Below, in pieces: positions 51,885-60,659 of a DNA stretch of 64,000 nt. Within the stretch, counting starts at the first letter, position 1. Every line of letters starts with the position of its first letter. The stretch spans positions 930,001 through 994,000 of the forward strand of contig NZ_CP071446.1 in the NCBI RefSeq assembly GCF_017358165.1, in the 5' to 3' direction. The notes beneath the pieces are model-generated. The model was not told the origin of the DNA. It did not search any database and was given only the letters and a program-made list of their open reading frames with translations. Source of the DNA: Thermosipho ferrireducens (GTDB lineage: Bacteria > Thermotogota > Thermotogae > Thermotogales > Fervidobacteriaceae). The position numbers and the translations under genes are program-made.

Positions 51885-53084
51885 ATGATTTATGTACATG
51901 CGGAACGGTTGCTTACACCGATAGGAGAAGCTCCTAAGAAAGGGAAAGAAATGTCAAAAATAATGGAAGAGTTTGACGTTGATATAGTGCTTGAGAAAGG
52001 AAAAGTTGTTGATATATTAAAGCACAAGTCTGTCAAGGATTTCACATTACATGTTAAACTTGCGACTCCTGGACTTATAGATCCACATACTCATATACCA
52101 TTTTATGGGAGAAGAGCAAAAGAGTTTTATATGCGAAGTAGAGGGAAAAGCTATTCAGAGATATTTTCAGAAGGTGGAGGTATACACAGTACTGTAAGAT
52201 TTGTGAGAAATGCGACAATTGGAGAAATAGTAAATTTTAATTTACCTTTTTTGAAAGAATTTTTAAGAAGAGGTGTGGTTGCAATTGAAGGAAAAAGCGG
52301 GTACGGTCTCGACAAATTCACAGAACTAAAGCAACTCAAAGCGTTAAAAATTCTCAACGAGGTACAGGAAGTTCATATTGCGCCAACTTTCCTGGGATTT
52401 CACGCTATTCCGCTGGATAGAGAAAAAGAAGATTATGTAGGTACAGTAAAGACGTGGCTTGATGATGTAAAAGCTTTTTCAGATACTGTAGATGTGTTTT
52501 GCGATTACGGAGTTTTTCTTCCAGAGGATATAGAAGGGTTTTTTGTAGAGCTTAAGAAAAATGGTTTTAAGTTAAGATTTCACGCAGATGAAATTAAAAA
52601 TGTTGGAGCCACAAGACTCGCGGTAAAACTTGGGGCAGTTTCAGCAGATCATCTTTTGAAAATCACAGATGATGATATAAGAGAAGTAAGTAATTCGGAC
52701 ACTGTTGCTGTGCTTATGCCTGGGACAAGCTTTTATCTGGGAGAAGAATATGCTCCTGCAAGAAAGTTAATAGAATATGGAGCAGCAGTTGCTCTGGCAT
52801 CTGATTTTAATCCAGGTTCCTGTCCAGTTTATGAGCCAGCGTTTGTTATGCACCTTGCATTAAAATTCTTGAAAATGGAACCAGAAGAGATACTCACTGC
52901 TTATACCTTAAATGCAGCGTATGTGCTTGGAATTGAAAATGGTGCAATACTTCCTGGTAGAAAATGCGATATTGCATTGTGGAATACTACAGAGTTTTTA
53001 GATATTCCATATATGTTTCAGTATAACTTTTTGTCAGGGGTTGTTATAAATGGAAAGGTGAAATTATATGAAAATGTTCCGTAA
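51885..53084 (+). CDS. hutI: HutI, imidazolonepropionase
   Basis: The protein has 399 residues of the amidohydrolase family: PGLIDPHTHIPFYGRR, SYSEIFSEGGGIHSTVR, IEGKSGYGLD, RFHADEIKN, SADHL and ALASDFNPGS. It converts imidazolonepropionate to formiminoglutamate in histidine breakdown. The other hut genes are not in the window. Ends inside the next gene's start. Confidence 0.92.
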   Translation: MIYVHAERLLTPIGEAPKKGKEMSKIMEEFDVDIVLEKGKVVDILKHKSVKDFTLHVKLATPGLIDPHTHIPFYGRRAKEFYMRSRGKSYSEIFSEGGGIHSTVRFVRNATIGEIVNFNLPFLKEFLRRGVVAIEGKSGYGLDKFTELKQLKALKILNEVQEVHIAPTFLGFHAIPLDREKEDYVGTVKTWLDDVKAFSDTVDVFCDYGVFLPEDIEGFFVELKKNGFKLRFHADEIKNVGATRLAVKLGAVSADHLLKITDDDIREVSNSDTVAVLMPGTSFYLGEEYAPARKLIEYGAAVALASDFNPGSCPVYEPAFVMHLALKFLKMEPEEILTAYTLNAAYVLGIENGAILPGRKCDIALWNTTEFLDIPYMFQYNFLSGVVINGKVKLYENVP

Positions 53085-53436
53085 AGCAGATATATTGTTT
53101 CTTCTGGTGCTCATTACATTGACTTTTGGAGGATTGTTGTATAGCTTTCGTGGAGGTTCTGATCAGGTAGACATAGTTCAGGTAAGAGTTGCCGGAGAGC
53201 TTTATAAAACTATAAGAACGCCTGGAACTTATGAGATACGTGGCAAAGATGGAAAGGTGCATAGTATAGTGCATTTTGATGGAAAAGTTGCCTGGGTGAC
53301 CAACTCAGATTGTCCTTTAAAAATATGTGAAAAGACTGGAAAAGTAGGCGGAGGAGGAAAAATAATCTGCGTTCCCAACAAAATAGTAATAGAAGTAGGC
53401 AATACCAGAGAAAAGCAAGATATACAAACGTGGTAA
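53068..53436 (+). CDS. NusG domain II-containing membrane-anchored protein
   Basis: The protein has 122 residues. One N-terminal membrane segment and an extracytoplasmic NusG_II domain (VHSIVHFDGKVAWVTNSDCP ... KTGKVGGGGKIICVPNKIVI). Such proteins pair with the Gx transporter encoded next; they resemble electron-transfer/FMN-binding helpers. ATG 53068 overlaps hutI. Confidence 0.88.
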   Translation: MKMFRKADILFLLVLITLTFGGLLYSFRGGSDQVDIVQVRVAGELYKTIRTPGTYEIRGKDGKVHSIVHFDGKVAWVTNSDCPLKICEKTGKVGGGGKIICVPNKIVIEVGNTREKQDIQTW

Positions 53437-53987
53437 TTTATTCTTTCCTGATTTCTATATCTTCAGTTATGTATGTTGTTGAAACCATCATTCCCTATCC
53501 TGTTCCAGGAGGAAAATGGGGATTTTCAAATTTTGTTGTGCTTTTTAGCGCTGTAAATCTGGGAGTGATTCCTGCGATTGTTGTAGCAACTTTAAAATCT
53601 TTACTTGGCTCTTTATTTACAGGTACACTATTTTCTCCAGCGTTTATGATGGGATTTACAGGAGTATTATTTGCAGCAATTTTGCAAGGTATTCTGGCCA
53701 GGTTGTTTATTTTTGGATATGTAGGTTTGAGTATAGGAGGAATGATAGTAAATAACCTGGTTCAGCTCTTGATAGGGTCTTTTCTTATAAAAAGCTCGGC
53801 AATATACGCATTTTTGCCTGTGATGATGTTTCTTGGAACCATTTCAGCTATTGCCAATGCATACTTAGCAAAGAAGATGGAGGATGTAATGAATGAGAAT
53901 AGTGTTAGCTTCTGGATCCCCAAGAAGGAGAAAACTAATAAAACTTCTTGGTCTTCCGTATCGAATAGAAATACCAAAAATAGATGA
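53430..53987 (+). CDS. Gx transporter family membrane protein
   Basis: The protein has 185 residues, about five membrane segments, with GGKWGFSNFVVLFSAVNLG and MGFTGVLFAA, typical of the family once called heptaprenyl diphosphate synthase component I. The start is GTG 53430 with a weak ribosome site. Its last 32 codons overlap maf by 95 nt and encode a charged, unusual tail (FWIPKKEKTNKTSW...). Confidence 0.85.
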   Translation: MVIYSFLISISSVMYVVETIIPYPVPGGKWGFSNFVVLFSAVNLGVIPAIVVATLKSLLGSLFTGTLFSPAFMMGFTGVLFAAILQGILARLFIFGYVGLSIGGMIVNNLVQLLIGSFLIKSSAIYAFLPVMMFLGTISAIANAYLAKKMEDVMNENSVSFWIPKKEKTNKTSWSSVSNRNTKNR

Positions 53988-54489
53988 AAAAATCACTGGT
54001 ACTCCAGAAAGTATTGTGATCTCTCTTGCCCGGAAAAAAGCAATGGCGGTTAATTATGGAGAAGAAGAAATAATAGTGGCTGCTGATACAGTGGTTTCTA
54101 TAGAAAATAAAGTTTTAGGAAAGCCCGATAATTTTGAAGAAGCATATGATATTTTGAAATTGCTTTCTGGAAATTGGCATCAGGTTTACACAGGAGTTTT
54201 TGTGATAACAAATTTTGAAAGTTTTGGCTTTTTTGAAAAAACTTATGTAAAGTTTAGAGACATACCTGATGAATTTATACGATATTACATTGCCAGTGGT
54301 AATCCTTTTGACAAGGCAGGAGGATATGGGATCCAGGAGGTTGGGGGGCTATTTGTTGAAAAAATAGTTGGAGATTATTACAATGTTGTTGGGTTACCAA
54401 TATCTCGTTTATGGTTTGAGTTATATTCGAGGGGGTATATAAGATATGATGGGGGGGCCACGCGAAAAACTTTTGAATCACGGAGCTGA
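53893..54489 (+). CDS. maf: Maf family nucleotide pyrophosphatase
   Basis: The protein has 198 residues: RIVLASGSPRRRKLIKLLGL, VAADTVVSIENKVLGKP, VYTGVFVI, DKAGGYGIQEVGGLFVEKI and YNVVGLPISRL. Maf removes pyrophosphate from modified nucleotides. ATG 53893 lies inside the Gx transporter gene. Overlaps radC by 44 nt. Confidence 0.95.
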   Translation: MRIVLASGSPRRRKLIKLLGLPYRIEIPKIDEKITGTPESIVISLARKKAMAVNYGEEEIIVAADTVVSIENKVLGKPDNFEEAYDILKLLSGNWHQVYTGVFVITNFESFGFFEKTYVKFRDIPDEFIRYYIASGNPFDKAGGYGIQEVGGLFVEKIVGDYYNVVGLPISRLWFELYSRGYIRYDGGATRKTFESRS

Positions 54490-55093
54490 AAGATTAACCA
54501 ATGAAGAGTTAATAGCGATTGTACTTCGGACAGGTAGTTCTGGACAAAACGTGGTAAGAACAGCTACGTTACTTTTGGAGAAATATGAAGGAAGTTTAAA
54601 GAAGTTGGCTGATGCAAGCCTGGAAGAGTTGACAGAGATTAGAGGTCTTGGCGTTGTTAAAGCAATTACAATTAAAGCTGTGATGGAGATCGCCAAAAGA
54701 GTTGTTAGGGAAAATTATGAAGGAAGGGTTTTAAATAAGCCTGAGAAAGTCTACGAATATTGCCTTGATATGACTTTTTTAAAACAGGAAACAGTTCGTG
54801 TTATACTTTTAGATAGTAAGTTAAAAGCTTTCAGTTATAGGGATGTTACACTGGGAACAGTAACAAGTAGTTTAGTTCATCCGCGAGAGATTTTCAGAGA
54901 AGCTATTAGAAGTGGTGCAGTATCTATAATAATGGTACACAATCACCCTTCAGGAGAAGTCTCTCCGAGTTCTGAGGATATAAAAGCTACTCAAAAAATA
55001 AAAGAAGCTGGAAAAATAATTGATATAGAATTAGTTGATCATATAATAGTAGGGAACGGCTATTACAGTTTTAAACAAAAGGGATTATTATGA
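54446..55093 (+). CDS. radC: RadC-like JAB-domain protein
   Basis: The protein has 215 residues: N-terminal PREKLLNHGAERLTNEELIA, a helix-hairpin-helix (LTEIRGLGVVKAITI) and the C-terminal JAB motif SIIMVHNHPSGEVSPSSEDI with DHIIVG. ATG 54446 with GAGGGGGT 8 nt upstream. A run of seven G lies in the overlap with maf. Confidence 0.94.
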   Translation: MMGGPREKLLNHGAERLTNEELIAIVLRTGSSGQNVVRTATLLLEKYEGSLKKLADASLEELTEIRGLGVVKAITIKAVMEIAKRVVRENYEGRVLNKPEKVYEYCLDMTFLKQETVRVILLDSKLKAFSYRDVTLGTVTSSLVHPREIFREAIRSGAVSIIMVHNHPSGEVSPSSEDIKATQKIKEAGKIIDIELVDHIIVGNGYYSFKQKGLL

Positions 55094-55102
55094 GGTGGAA
55101 AA

Positions 55103-56278
55103 ATGGATGACAAACTAAAAAATATTTTGAAACTTAAGGAAGAATTAGAAAAAGATTTAAAAAAGAAAGGTTTAATAAAAAAAATAGAAAAACGTTCAGG
55201 TTCAGGGAAAGGCAAAGACAGTATTTCAAAAGAGTTAAGAGAAAAGATTATGGGGTTTGCTAATATATTACCTGAAAAGAGTTATAGCATTTTTGATATA
55301 AATTCTCAGGATTATGATGCTGATATTGAAAGTGTTAAAAGAACTCTGAAAAAATTTTCAGCTGAATCTCGTGATTTATGGAAAGTTAATATTTACAATG
55401 GTTTAATAGAGCTGCTTGACGGTAACTTTAAAGTGGCTTTTGAAAAGTTTAAAGAATCTGATCATTTTATTGGAGAATATAATGCGATTTTATCAGAATT
55501 ATATGATGGTAAAAATGTAGCCCAAGAAATTTTGAATTTTATTAAACAATATCCGAAAAGTATTTACCCGTACTTATTGCTTTTAGAGTATGAACTATCT
55601 CAGGGTAATTCTAATCAATTTTCAAGGATACTGAATATTTTGGAAAAAATGAGCAAAGTTTTTGCTTTTGTGAAAGATGTCTACATGAAGAAAAAAAATG
55701 AAGAATCTTTGAAATTTATGATTAGAGAAAAACTGTTTATTCCTTTAATTTTTCTTTTTAATGCGTATATTTCAGGTGAGTCGCCAGACAAATTTCAAAG
55801 CAAACATACATGTTTGGCTTTCCATAAATCATATCTGAAAGGAGACTATTTTTCGAAGATTCCAAAATATTGTGTAAAGGGAAATATGGCGGTAGCTGCA
55901 AAAAGTTATTTATCAGGGAAAGAAATTGATCTGGATTTTCTAAATTTATTTGCTAAAACCCCAGAATATAAACTGTTTTTTGGATTTTATTATTATAATA
56001 AAAATGAAAAAGATAAGGCTAAAAAGTTCTTTGAGGATTTTGAAAATAGCGTGGAATTTTTTGAGATACACGTGAAAGAATTAAAAGATAAAAAGGTTGG
56101 AATCAGGCAGTTTTTTCAATTCTTTACGGGAAGCACAATAGTAAAAATGGGGATCTTTTCTGCCCTTGAAAAGTTTGAGAATAAGGATCTATTCGTTCAT
56201 TATTACGATTCAGAAATGATAAGACTGCTTTTTTCAGAAAAACATTGTAAAAGTTTATATGGGGAAGGAAACAAATGA
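55103..56278 (+). CDS. Predicted TPR-like repeat protein
   Basis: The protein has 391 residues: an N-terminal lysine-rich coiled-coil (1-~45), then helical repeats that read like TPRs (YNGLIELLDGNFKVAFEKFK, FFGFYYYNKNEKDKAKKFF). No signal peptide. It may organise the envelope or cell-division proteins encoded around it. ATG with GAGGTGG. Confidence 0.7.
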   Translation: MDDKLKNILKLKEELEKDLKKKGLIKKIEKRSGSGKGKDSISKELREKIMGFANILPEKSYSIFDINSQDYDADIESVKRTLKKFSAESRDLWKVNIYNGLIELLDGNFKVAFEKFKESDHFIGEYNAILSELYDGKNVAQEILNFIKQYPKSIYPYLLLLEYELSQGNSNQFSRILNILEKMSKVFAFVKDVYMKKKNEESLKFMIREKLFIPLIFLFNAYISGESPDKFQSKHTCLAFHKSYLKGDYFSKIPKYCVKGNMAVAAKSYLSGKEIDLDFLNLFAKTPEYKLFFGFYYYNKNEKDKAKKFFEDFENSVEFFEIHVKELKDKKVGIRQFFQFFTGSTIVKMGIFSALEKFENKDLFVHYYDSEMIRLLFSEKHCKSLYGEGNK

Positions 56279-57738
56279 GGACAGTTTTTTTCCTGATATT
56301 TTTGATTCCAGGAGTTTTATTTTCAGGTTTGCTGTATAATTCGTTCGTGTCTCCAATTCCTGAGCAATGGTCAGAGGAAAGTAATATTAATTTCAATGGA
56401 GTAGTTTTTAAAGTGACCCCATGGATTTCTATAGGAAACTGGGAAACAAATTTTGTAACTAAATATGTCTGGGGATGGGGAACTCCTACAAACCCCGGGG
56501 AAAAGGTTTTTTACATCTCTACGGAAATACCACCGCTTATAGACATTATATTTAATTATAATAGTAATGGGTTCTCTCTTTTTTTAGATATTTCTGTTCA
56601 AAGAGAATATTTTACTCGTGTAAAAGAGTATAGTACAAATCTTTTATCGGCGGAATTATTTGATTTGTCTAAATATTCGTTTGATATGAACTTTCCAGAG
56701 CTTGCGTACATTTATTATGCAAATGACAATTTTTTTGTATCAGTTGGCAGGTTTCCAATAAAATGGGGCGTGGCACATTATCCTGTTACAATTTCTGATA
56801 CAACATATCAGGATAATATCACATTTTCCATTAAATTTGAAGATATGAGGTATACTTTCCATTTTATATCTTCTTATCCCCTTCTTTCAAACGAAGAATT
56901 ATATATTCAAAAAAATTATTATGACGGGCATACACCAGAACGCTATTTTTTTGAACCGTGTAAATCTATAATAGCCCACCGATTTGATTTTAAGCTTGGG
57001 AATTTTAGATGGGGAATTGGCGAACTAAACGTCGTTGGAGGGAAATATCCTGATTTAATAGATTTTAACCCAATAACAATTTTTCATAATACATATGGAG
57101 AAGGTTTTTCCAATGTTGTTGCTTCTTTAGATTTTGATTATGAAGTTTCTGATTCCGTATTTTTATATGGTGAATTTTCTTTAGATGATTACCAGGTACC
57201 TTTTACCGAAGGTGGTTCTGATTACAAACCTACTGCTTATGCATATAATTTTGGATTCAAATATTCATTGAAAAATTTCAGTTTCTGGGGGGAATACACT
57301 TTTTCAAGTGAGTGGATGTATATTACAAATTATTTACCTTATTTGAGAATAAATGTAAGGCATTTTTATATGGACAACAAAACTTCTCCGCAGCGTGCAC
57401 TTGTGGATTATCCGCTTGGATTTAAATATGGACCAGATGCGACAATGGTTTCTTTGGGGTTTCAAACAGACATTTTTGATACTAAAATATCGTTTGAATA
57501 TAATTTTTTGTTAAAGGGAACAGTAGTTGATGGAGATGTTGAAAGGTGGAAATGGTTCTGGGACTCGTGGCCAGGAAATGTAGATAAAAAAGAAGATATT
57601 CCTGAACCTGAAATTCCTTATAAAGGAAAGGATATACTTTACAATATAGTGACTTTTAGTGTAAAATATCACAGTGTGGTTTTATATACAAAAGTTGTCA
57701 ATGAAAGGTATTTGATAGGGATTTCATTTGGGTTTTAA
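56275..57738 (+). CDS. Outer-membrane beta-barrel protein (capsule-assembly-like)
   Basis: The protein has 487 residues. Signal peptide MRTVFFLIFLIPGVLFSG. The rest is dense in aromatic beta strands, with VGRFPIKWGVAHYPVTIS and FGFKYSLKNFSFWGEYTFS, and ends LIGISFGF, as in outer-membrane barrels. It recalls Wzi-like capsule-assembly proteins, but this is not certain. ATGA overlap with the TPR-like gene. Next to glycosyltransferases. Confidence 0.75.
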   Translation: MRTVFFLIFLIPGVLFSGLLYNSFVSPIPEQWSEESNINFNGVVFKVTPWISIGNWETNFVTKYVWGWGTPTNPGEKVFYISTEIPPLIDIIFNYNSNGFSLFLDISVQREYFTRVKEYSTNLLSAELFDLSKYSFDMNFPELAYIYYANDNFFVSVGRFPIKWGVAHYPVTISDTTYQDNITFSIKFEDMRYTFHFISSYPLLSNEELYIQKNYYDGHTPERYFFEPCKSIIAHRFDFKLGNFRWGIGELNVVGGKYPDLIDFNPITIFHNTYGEGFSNVVASLDFDYEVSDSVFLYGEFSLDDYQVPFTEGGSDYKPTAYAYNFGFKYSLKNFSFWGEYTFSSEWMYITNYLPYLRINVRHFYMDNKTSPQRALVDYPLGFKYGPDATMVSLGFQTDIFDTKISFEYNFLLKGTVVDGDVERWKWFWDSWPGNVDKKEDIPEPEIPYKGKDILYNIVTFSVKYHSVVLYTKVVNERYLIGISFGF

Positions 57739-57757
57739 GAATGATGAGGTGAGATAA

Positions 57758-58897
57758 ATGGAAAATTGGATTTTGTACGTTCTTTATAATGTGTTGGTGT
57801 CGCTTATAATTGTTTTACTTGGTAAGTATAAAAATGAAAAGAGAACAAACTACTTGCATGAGAACAGGAATCCTGATTATAATCCTTTGGTTAGTGTTGT
57901 GATTCCAACATGGAATGAAGAAGAGGTTATAGAAAATACTATTAAAACTGTTATGAAAAGTAGTTATGGAAAAATTGAAGTTATAGTGATCGATGATAAT
58001 TCTACTGATATGACATATGAAATTGCTAAAAAATTAGAAAAGGATTATGATAATCTTGTTGTTGTAAAAAAGCAAGGAGTTCGTGGGAAACCACAATCTA
58101 TTAATGAAGCAATGAAAATAGCAAAAGGTGAAATAATATTGTTTCTTGATGCAGATGCGAGGATTCCAGAAAATTATATTTCATCACATATATTCTGTTT
58201 TTCCAATCCAAATGTAGATATGATTTTCACAAATTTTGAGTCATATAATTTTAGATTTAGACCAGTGTTTATTGTGCAGGAAATATATTTTAATTTTGTA
58301 AAAGCGATATTTTATTCTAATTTGTTTGTTAGAATGATCTTTATGGGGAATGGCCTGTTTTTCCGAAGAAAGCTTATAGAGAAATTATTACCTATTGATC
58401 CTCAAACATTAGTAGATGATTTTAGTATGGCAACGAAGTTATCAAAAATGAAAGTTAAAGAATACTATTCTACATATCCTTATATAGAAATTCAATATGC
58501 ATTAAATTTTAAAGATCTCTGGAAGCAACACAAGAGGTGGTATGTTGGCGGTTTTAGAGAGATGTTTAAAAAGTATAAGGAAGGAAATAAAGGTTATTTG
58601 TTTCTCTATTTGTTTGTTGGTTTTATAGTACTTTTGCCTGTTCTTTCATTAATTTTTGACATTTTGTTTGGTCTGCATACCTTCACATTTGTCAGTGCGC
58701 TTCTATTTGGAATTTATGCTTTGATCTCTGTAAGTTCATTTGACAGCAGAAAAATGGGATTGTTTTCTCTTTTTTATGCGATACTTTACACTCCAGTAAT
58801 GATGGGATTTGAATTTTTGGTATTACTTGTAAGTTTAATTCTTGGTCCATTTAACAAAGTTAAGAAGTGGCATAGAGTTGAGCGTGATAGAATATAA
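57758..58897 (+). CDS. GT2-family membrane glycosyltransferase (BcsA/NdvC-like)
   Basis: The protein has 379 residues: N-terminal membrane segment, GT-A domain SVVIPTWNEEEVIENTIK, VIDDNSTD, LDADARIPENY and the Q-x-x-R-W type motif QHKRWYVGG, then three membrane segments at the C-terminus. Processive or lipid-linked sugar transfer is likely. RBS GAGGTGAG. Confidence 0.9.
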   Translation: MENWILYVLYNVLVSLIIVLLGKYKNEKRTNYLHENRNPDYNPLVSVVIPTWNEEEVIENTIKTVMKSSYGKIEVIVIDDNSTDMTYEIAKKLEKDYDNLVVVKKQGVRGKPQSINEAMKIAKGEIILFLDADARIPENYISSHIFCFSNPNVDMIFTNFESYNFRFRPVFIVQEIYFNFVKAIFYSNLFVRMIFMGNGLFFRRKLIEKLLPIDPQTLVDDFSMATKLSKMKVKEYYSTYPYIEIQYALNFKDLWKQHKRWYVGGFREMFKKYKEGNKGYLFLYLFVGFIVLLPVLSLIFDILFGLHTFTFVSALLFGIYALISVSSFDSRKMGLFSLFYAILYTPVMMGFEFLVLLVSLILGPFNKVKKWHRVERDRI

Positions 58898-58908
58898 GGA
58901 GGGCTTAA

Positions 58909-59658
58909 ATGGCACTAATAAGTATAATTGTTCCTGTATTAAACGAAGGAGAAATCCTTGAACAGACTTTGAAAAAATTAAAACTTCAAAAATTTAGAGA
59001 CTTTGAATTAATAGTGGTAGACAATGGTAGTACAGACGAAAGTGTTGAGATAGCTAAAAAATATGCAGATAAGGTATTATTTGAGAGTAAGAAGGGGTCT
59101 ATAAACGCTATGAAGAAAGGCTTTGAAAATGCAGATGGGGAAATAATACTGGCTTGTGATGCGGATAGTGTTTACGATGAAAATTATTTAGAAAAGATTG
59201 TAAGTACTTTTCAAAAAACTAAAAACATAGTAGCATTGTATGGACCTTTTGTTTTTGTTGAGAAAGGTCCAATTTTTAATTTTTTTATCTGGGTTTCTTA
59301 TGTTATTCTTGACTTTTTATCAAGAATATTTACAAAAACTTACATAGTAGGTGCGGCAAATTTTGCTATAAAAAAATCGGCATATTTTGAGGTGGGTGGA
59401 TATACGGCTCAAGAGAATCTTGCTTCTCAAGACTTTAGGCTTGCAAAAAGGTTATCAAAATTAGGAAAGGTAAAATTTTTACCGTTACTTATTGTGAGAA
59501 CGTCTTATAGAAGATATGAAAAAGCAGGGATGATCAAAGGCTTTTTCCAATCCCTTAAGTTCTGGGCGGATGTTGCCTTCAATAAGAATAAATTGACTTA
59601 TGAGGACTATTATACAAAAGATTATTACAGGGAAAAAGAAAGGAAGAACGGGAAATGA
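58909..59658 (+). CDS. GT2-family glycosyltransferase
   Basis: The protein has 249 residues: SIIVPVLNEGEILEQTLKKL, VDNGSTDESVEIAK, ACDADSVYDENYL and one or two hydrophobic stretches (~120-150). It lacks the long C-terminal membrane part of its neighbour. ATGA overlap with the flippase-like gene. Confidence 0.92.
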   Translation: MALISIIVPVLNEGEILEQTLKKLKLQKFRDFELIVVDNGSTDESVEIAKKYADKVLFESKKGSINAMKKGFENADGEIILACDADSVYDENYLEKIVSTFQKTKNIVALYGPFVFVEKGPIFNFFIWVSYVILDFLSRIFTKTYIVGAANFAIKKSAYFEVGGYTAQENLASQDFRLAKRLSKLGKVKFLPLLIVRTSYRRYEKAGMIKGFFQSLKFWADVAFNKNKLTYEDYYTKDYYREKERKNGK

Positions 59659-60659
59659 GAAAAGAAACAAGAGTAATTGTTGGAAGTATAATTGCGGTAA
59701 TTATAAGCGCTATTGTTATATATATTTATAGCTTTTCTTTAAACAAGAATATAATACTCAATATTTTTAGTTCGGTTAAACTTTCCCAGATATTTATTGC
59801 CATATTATTAACATTGTTTGCTTTCGGGTTTGATGGAGTGAAGCATTATATAGTTTTGAAAACGTTAGGTCAGGAAATCACTTTGTTAGATGCTATAAAT
59901 TCTTGTTTTATTCTCGCTTTTTTTTCTGCGGTGACTCCTTTTTCTGCAGGTGGTCAACCATTTCAAATGGTATATTTAAACAAAAAAGGTGTTGAATCAA
60001 CATACTCAATGAATGTTGTAATGTTGCGTTTTTTTGAGATGATTTTTCTTATGTTTTTGATAGACGCGACTTATATTTTCCTTTTTTCAGGAAGTATTAG
60101 CGGTATTTCAGGCAGTTTAATAAATCTGGGTTTAGTTCTTACTCTGGCAACTTCTATTGTGGTGATTCTTGGTATGCTTTTTCCAAAAAAAATAGCAAGA
60201 ATTTTGTCACTTATTAGAATTCCTTTTCTGGAAAAATATATAGATAGAAACTCAATAGAGGAGTGGTTTTATAAATTAGATTATGTGGTAAAAACAACTT
60301 TTCTGGAGCATAAATGGTTAGTGTTTTTGGATTTTATTATGATGTTTGTTCTATTAATTATCCAAAGTTGGGTTTTTTATTACGCCATTAAGATATTTGT
60401 ACCAGTACATATTAACTTTTTACAGTTTCTTTCAATTGTAAATATTGTAAACACAGTTGTTTTTCTTGTACCAACCCCGGGTGCTAGTGGAAGTTTTGAG
60501 TTTATTTATTCACAGGCACTTGCACCCTTTGCTCAAAATACTGAAGCCATAATTAAAGGTGTTTTGTTTTATAGATTTCTTGTATATTATTTAGTTTTAG
60601 CTGTTGGGATAATTATTCTTATTGTTTTTGCAAAAAAGAGTGCTACTTCGAAATCTTGA
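59655..60659 (+). CDS. Lysylphosphatidylglycerol synthase TM region / flippase-like (UPF0104) protein
   Basis: The protein has 334 residues and about eight membrane segments. SAVTPFSAGGQPFQMVYLNKKG and LVPTPGASGSFEFIY are the family signatures. With two glycosyltransferases upstream it is likely to move or support a lipid-linked glycan. Convergent, 17-nt overlap with the MMPL gene. Confidence 0.9.
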   Translation: MRKETRVIVGSIIAVIISAIVIYIYSFSLNKNIILNIFSSVKLSQIFIAILLTLFAFGFDGVKHYIVLKTLGQEITLLDAINSCFILAFFSAVTPFSAGGQPFQMVYLNKKGVESTYSMNVVMLRFFEMIFLMFLIDATYIFLFSGSISGISGSLINLGLVLTLATSIVVILGMLFPKKIARILSLIRIPFLEKYIDRNSIEEWFYKLDYVVKTTFLEHKWLVFLDFIMMFVLLIIQSWVFYYAIKIFVPVHINFLQFLSIVNIVNTVVFLVPTPGASGSFEFIYSQALAPFAQNTEAIIKGVLFYRFLVYYLVLAVGIIILIVFAKKSATSKS

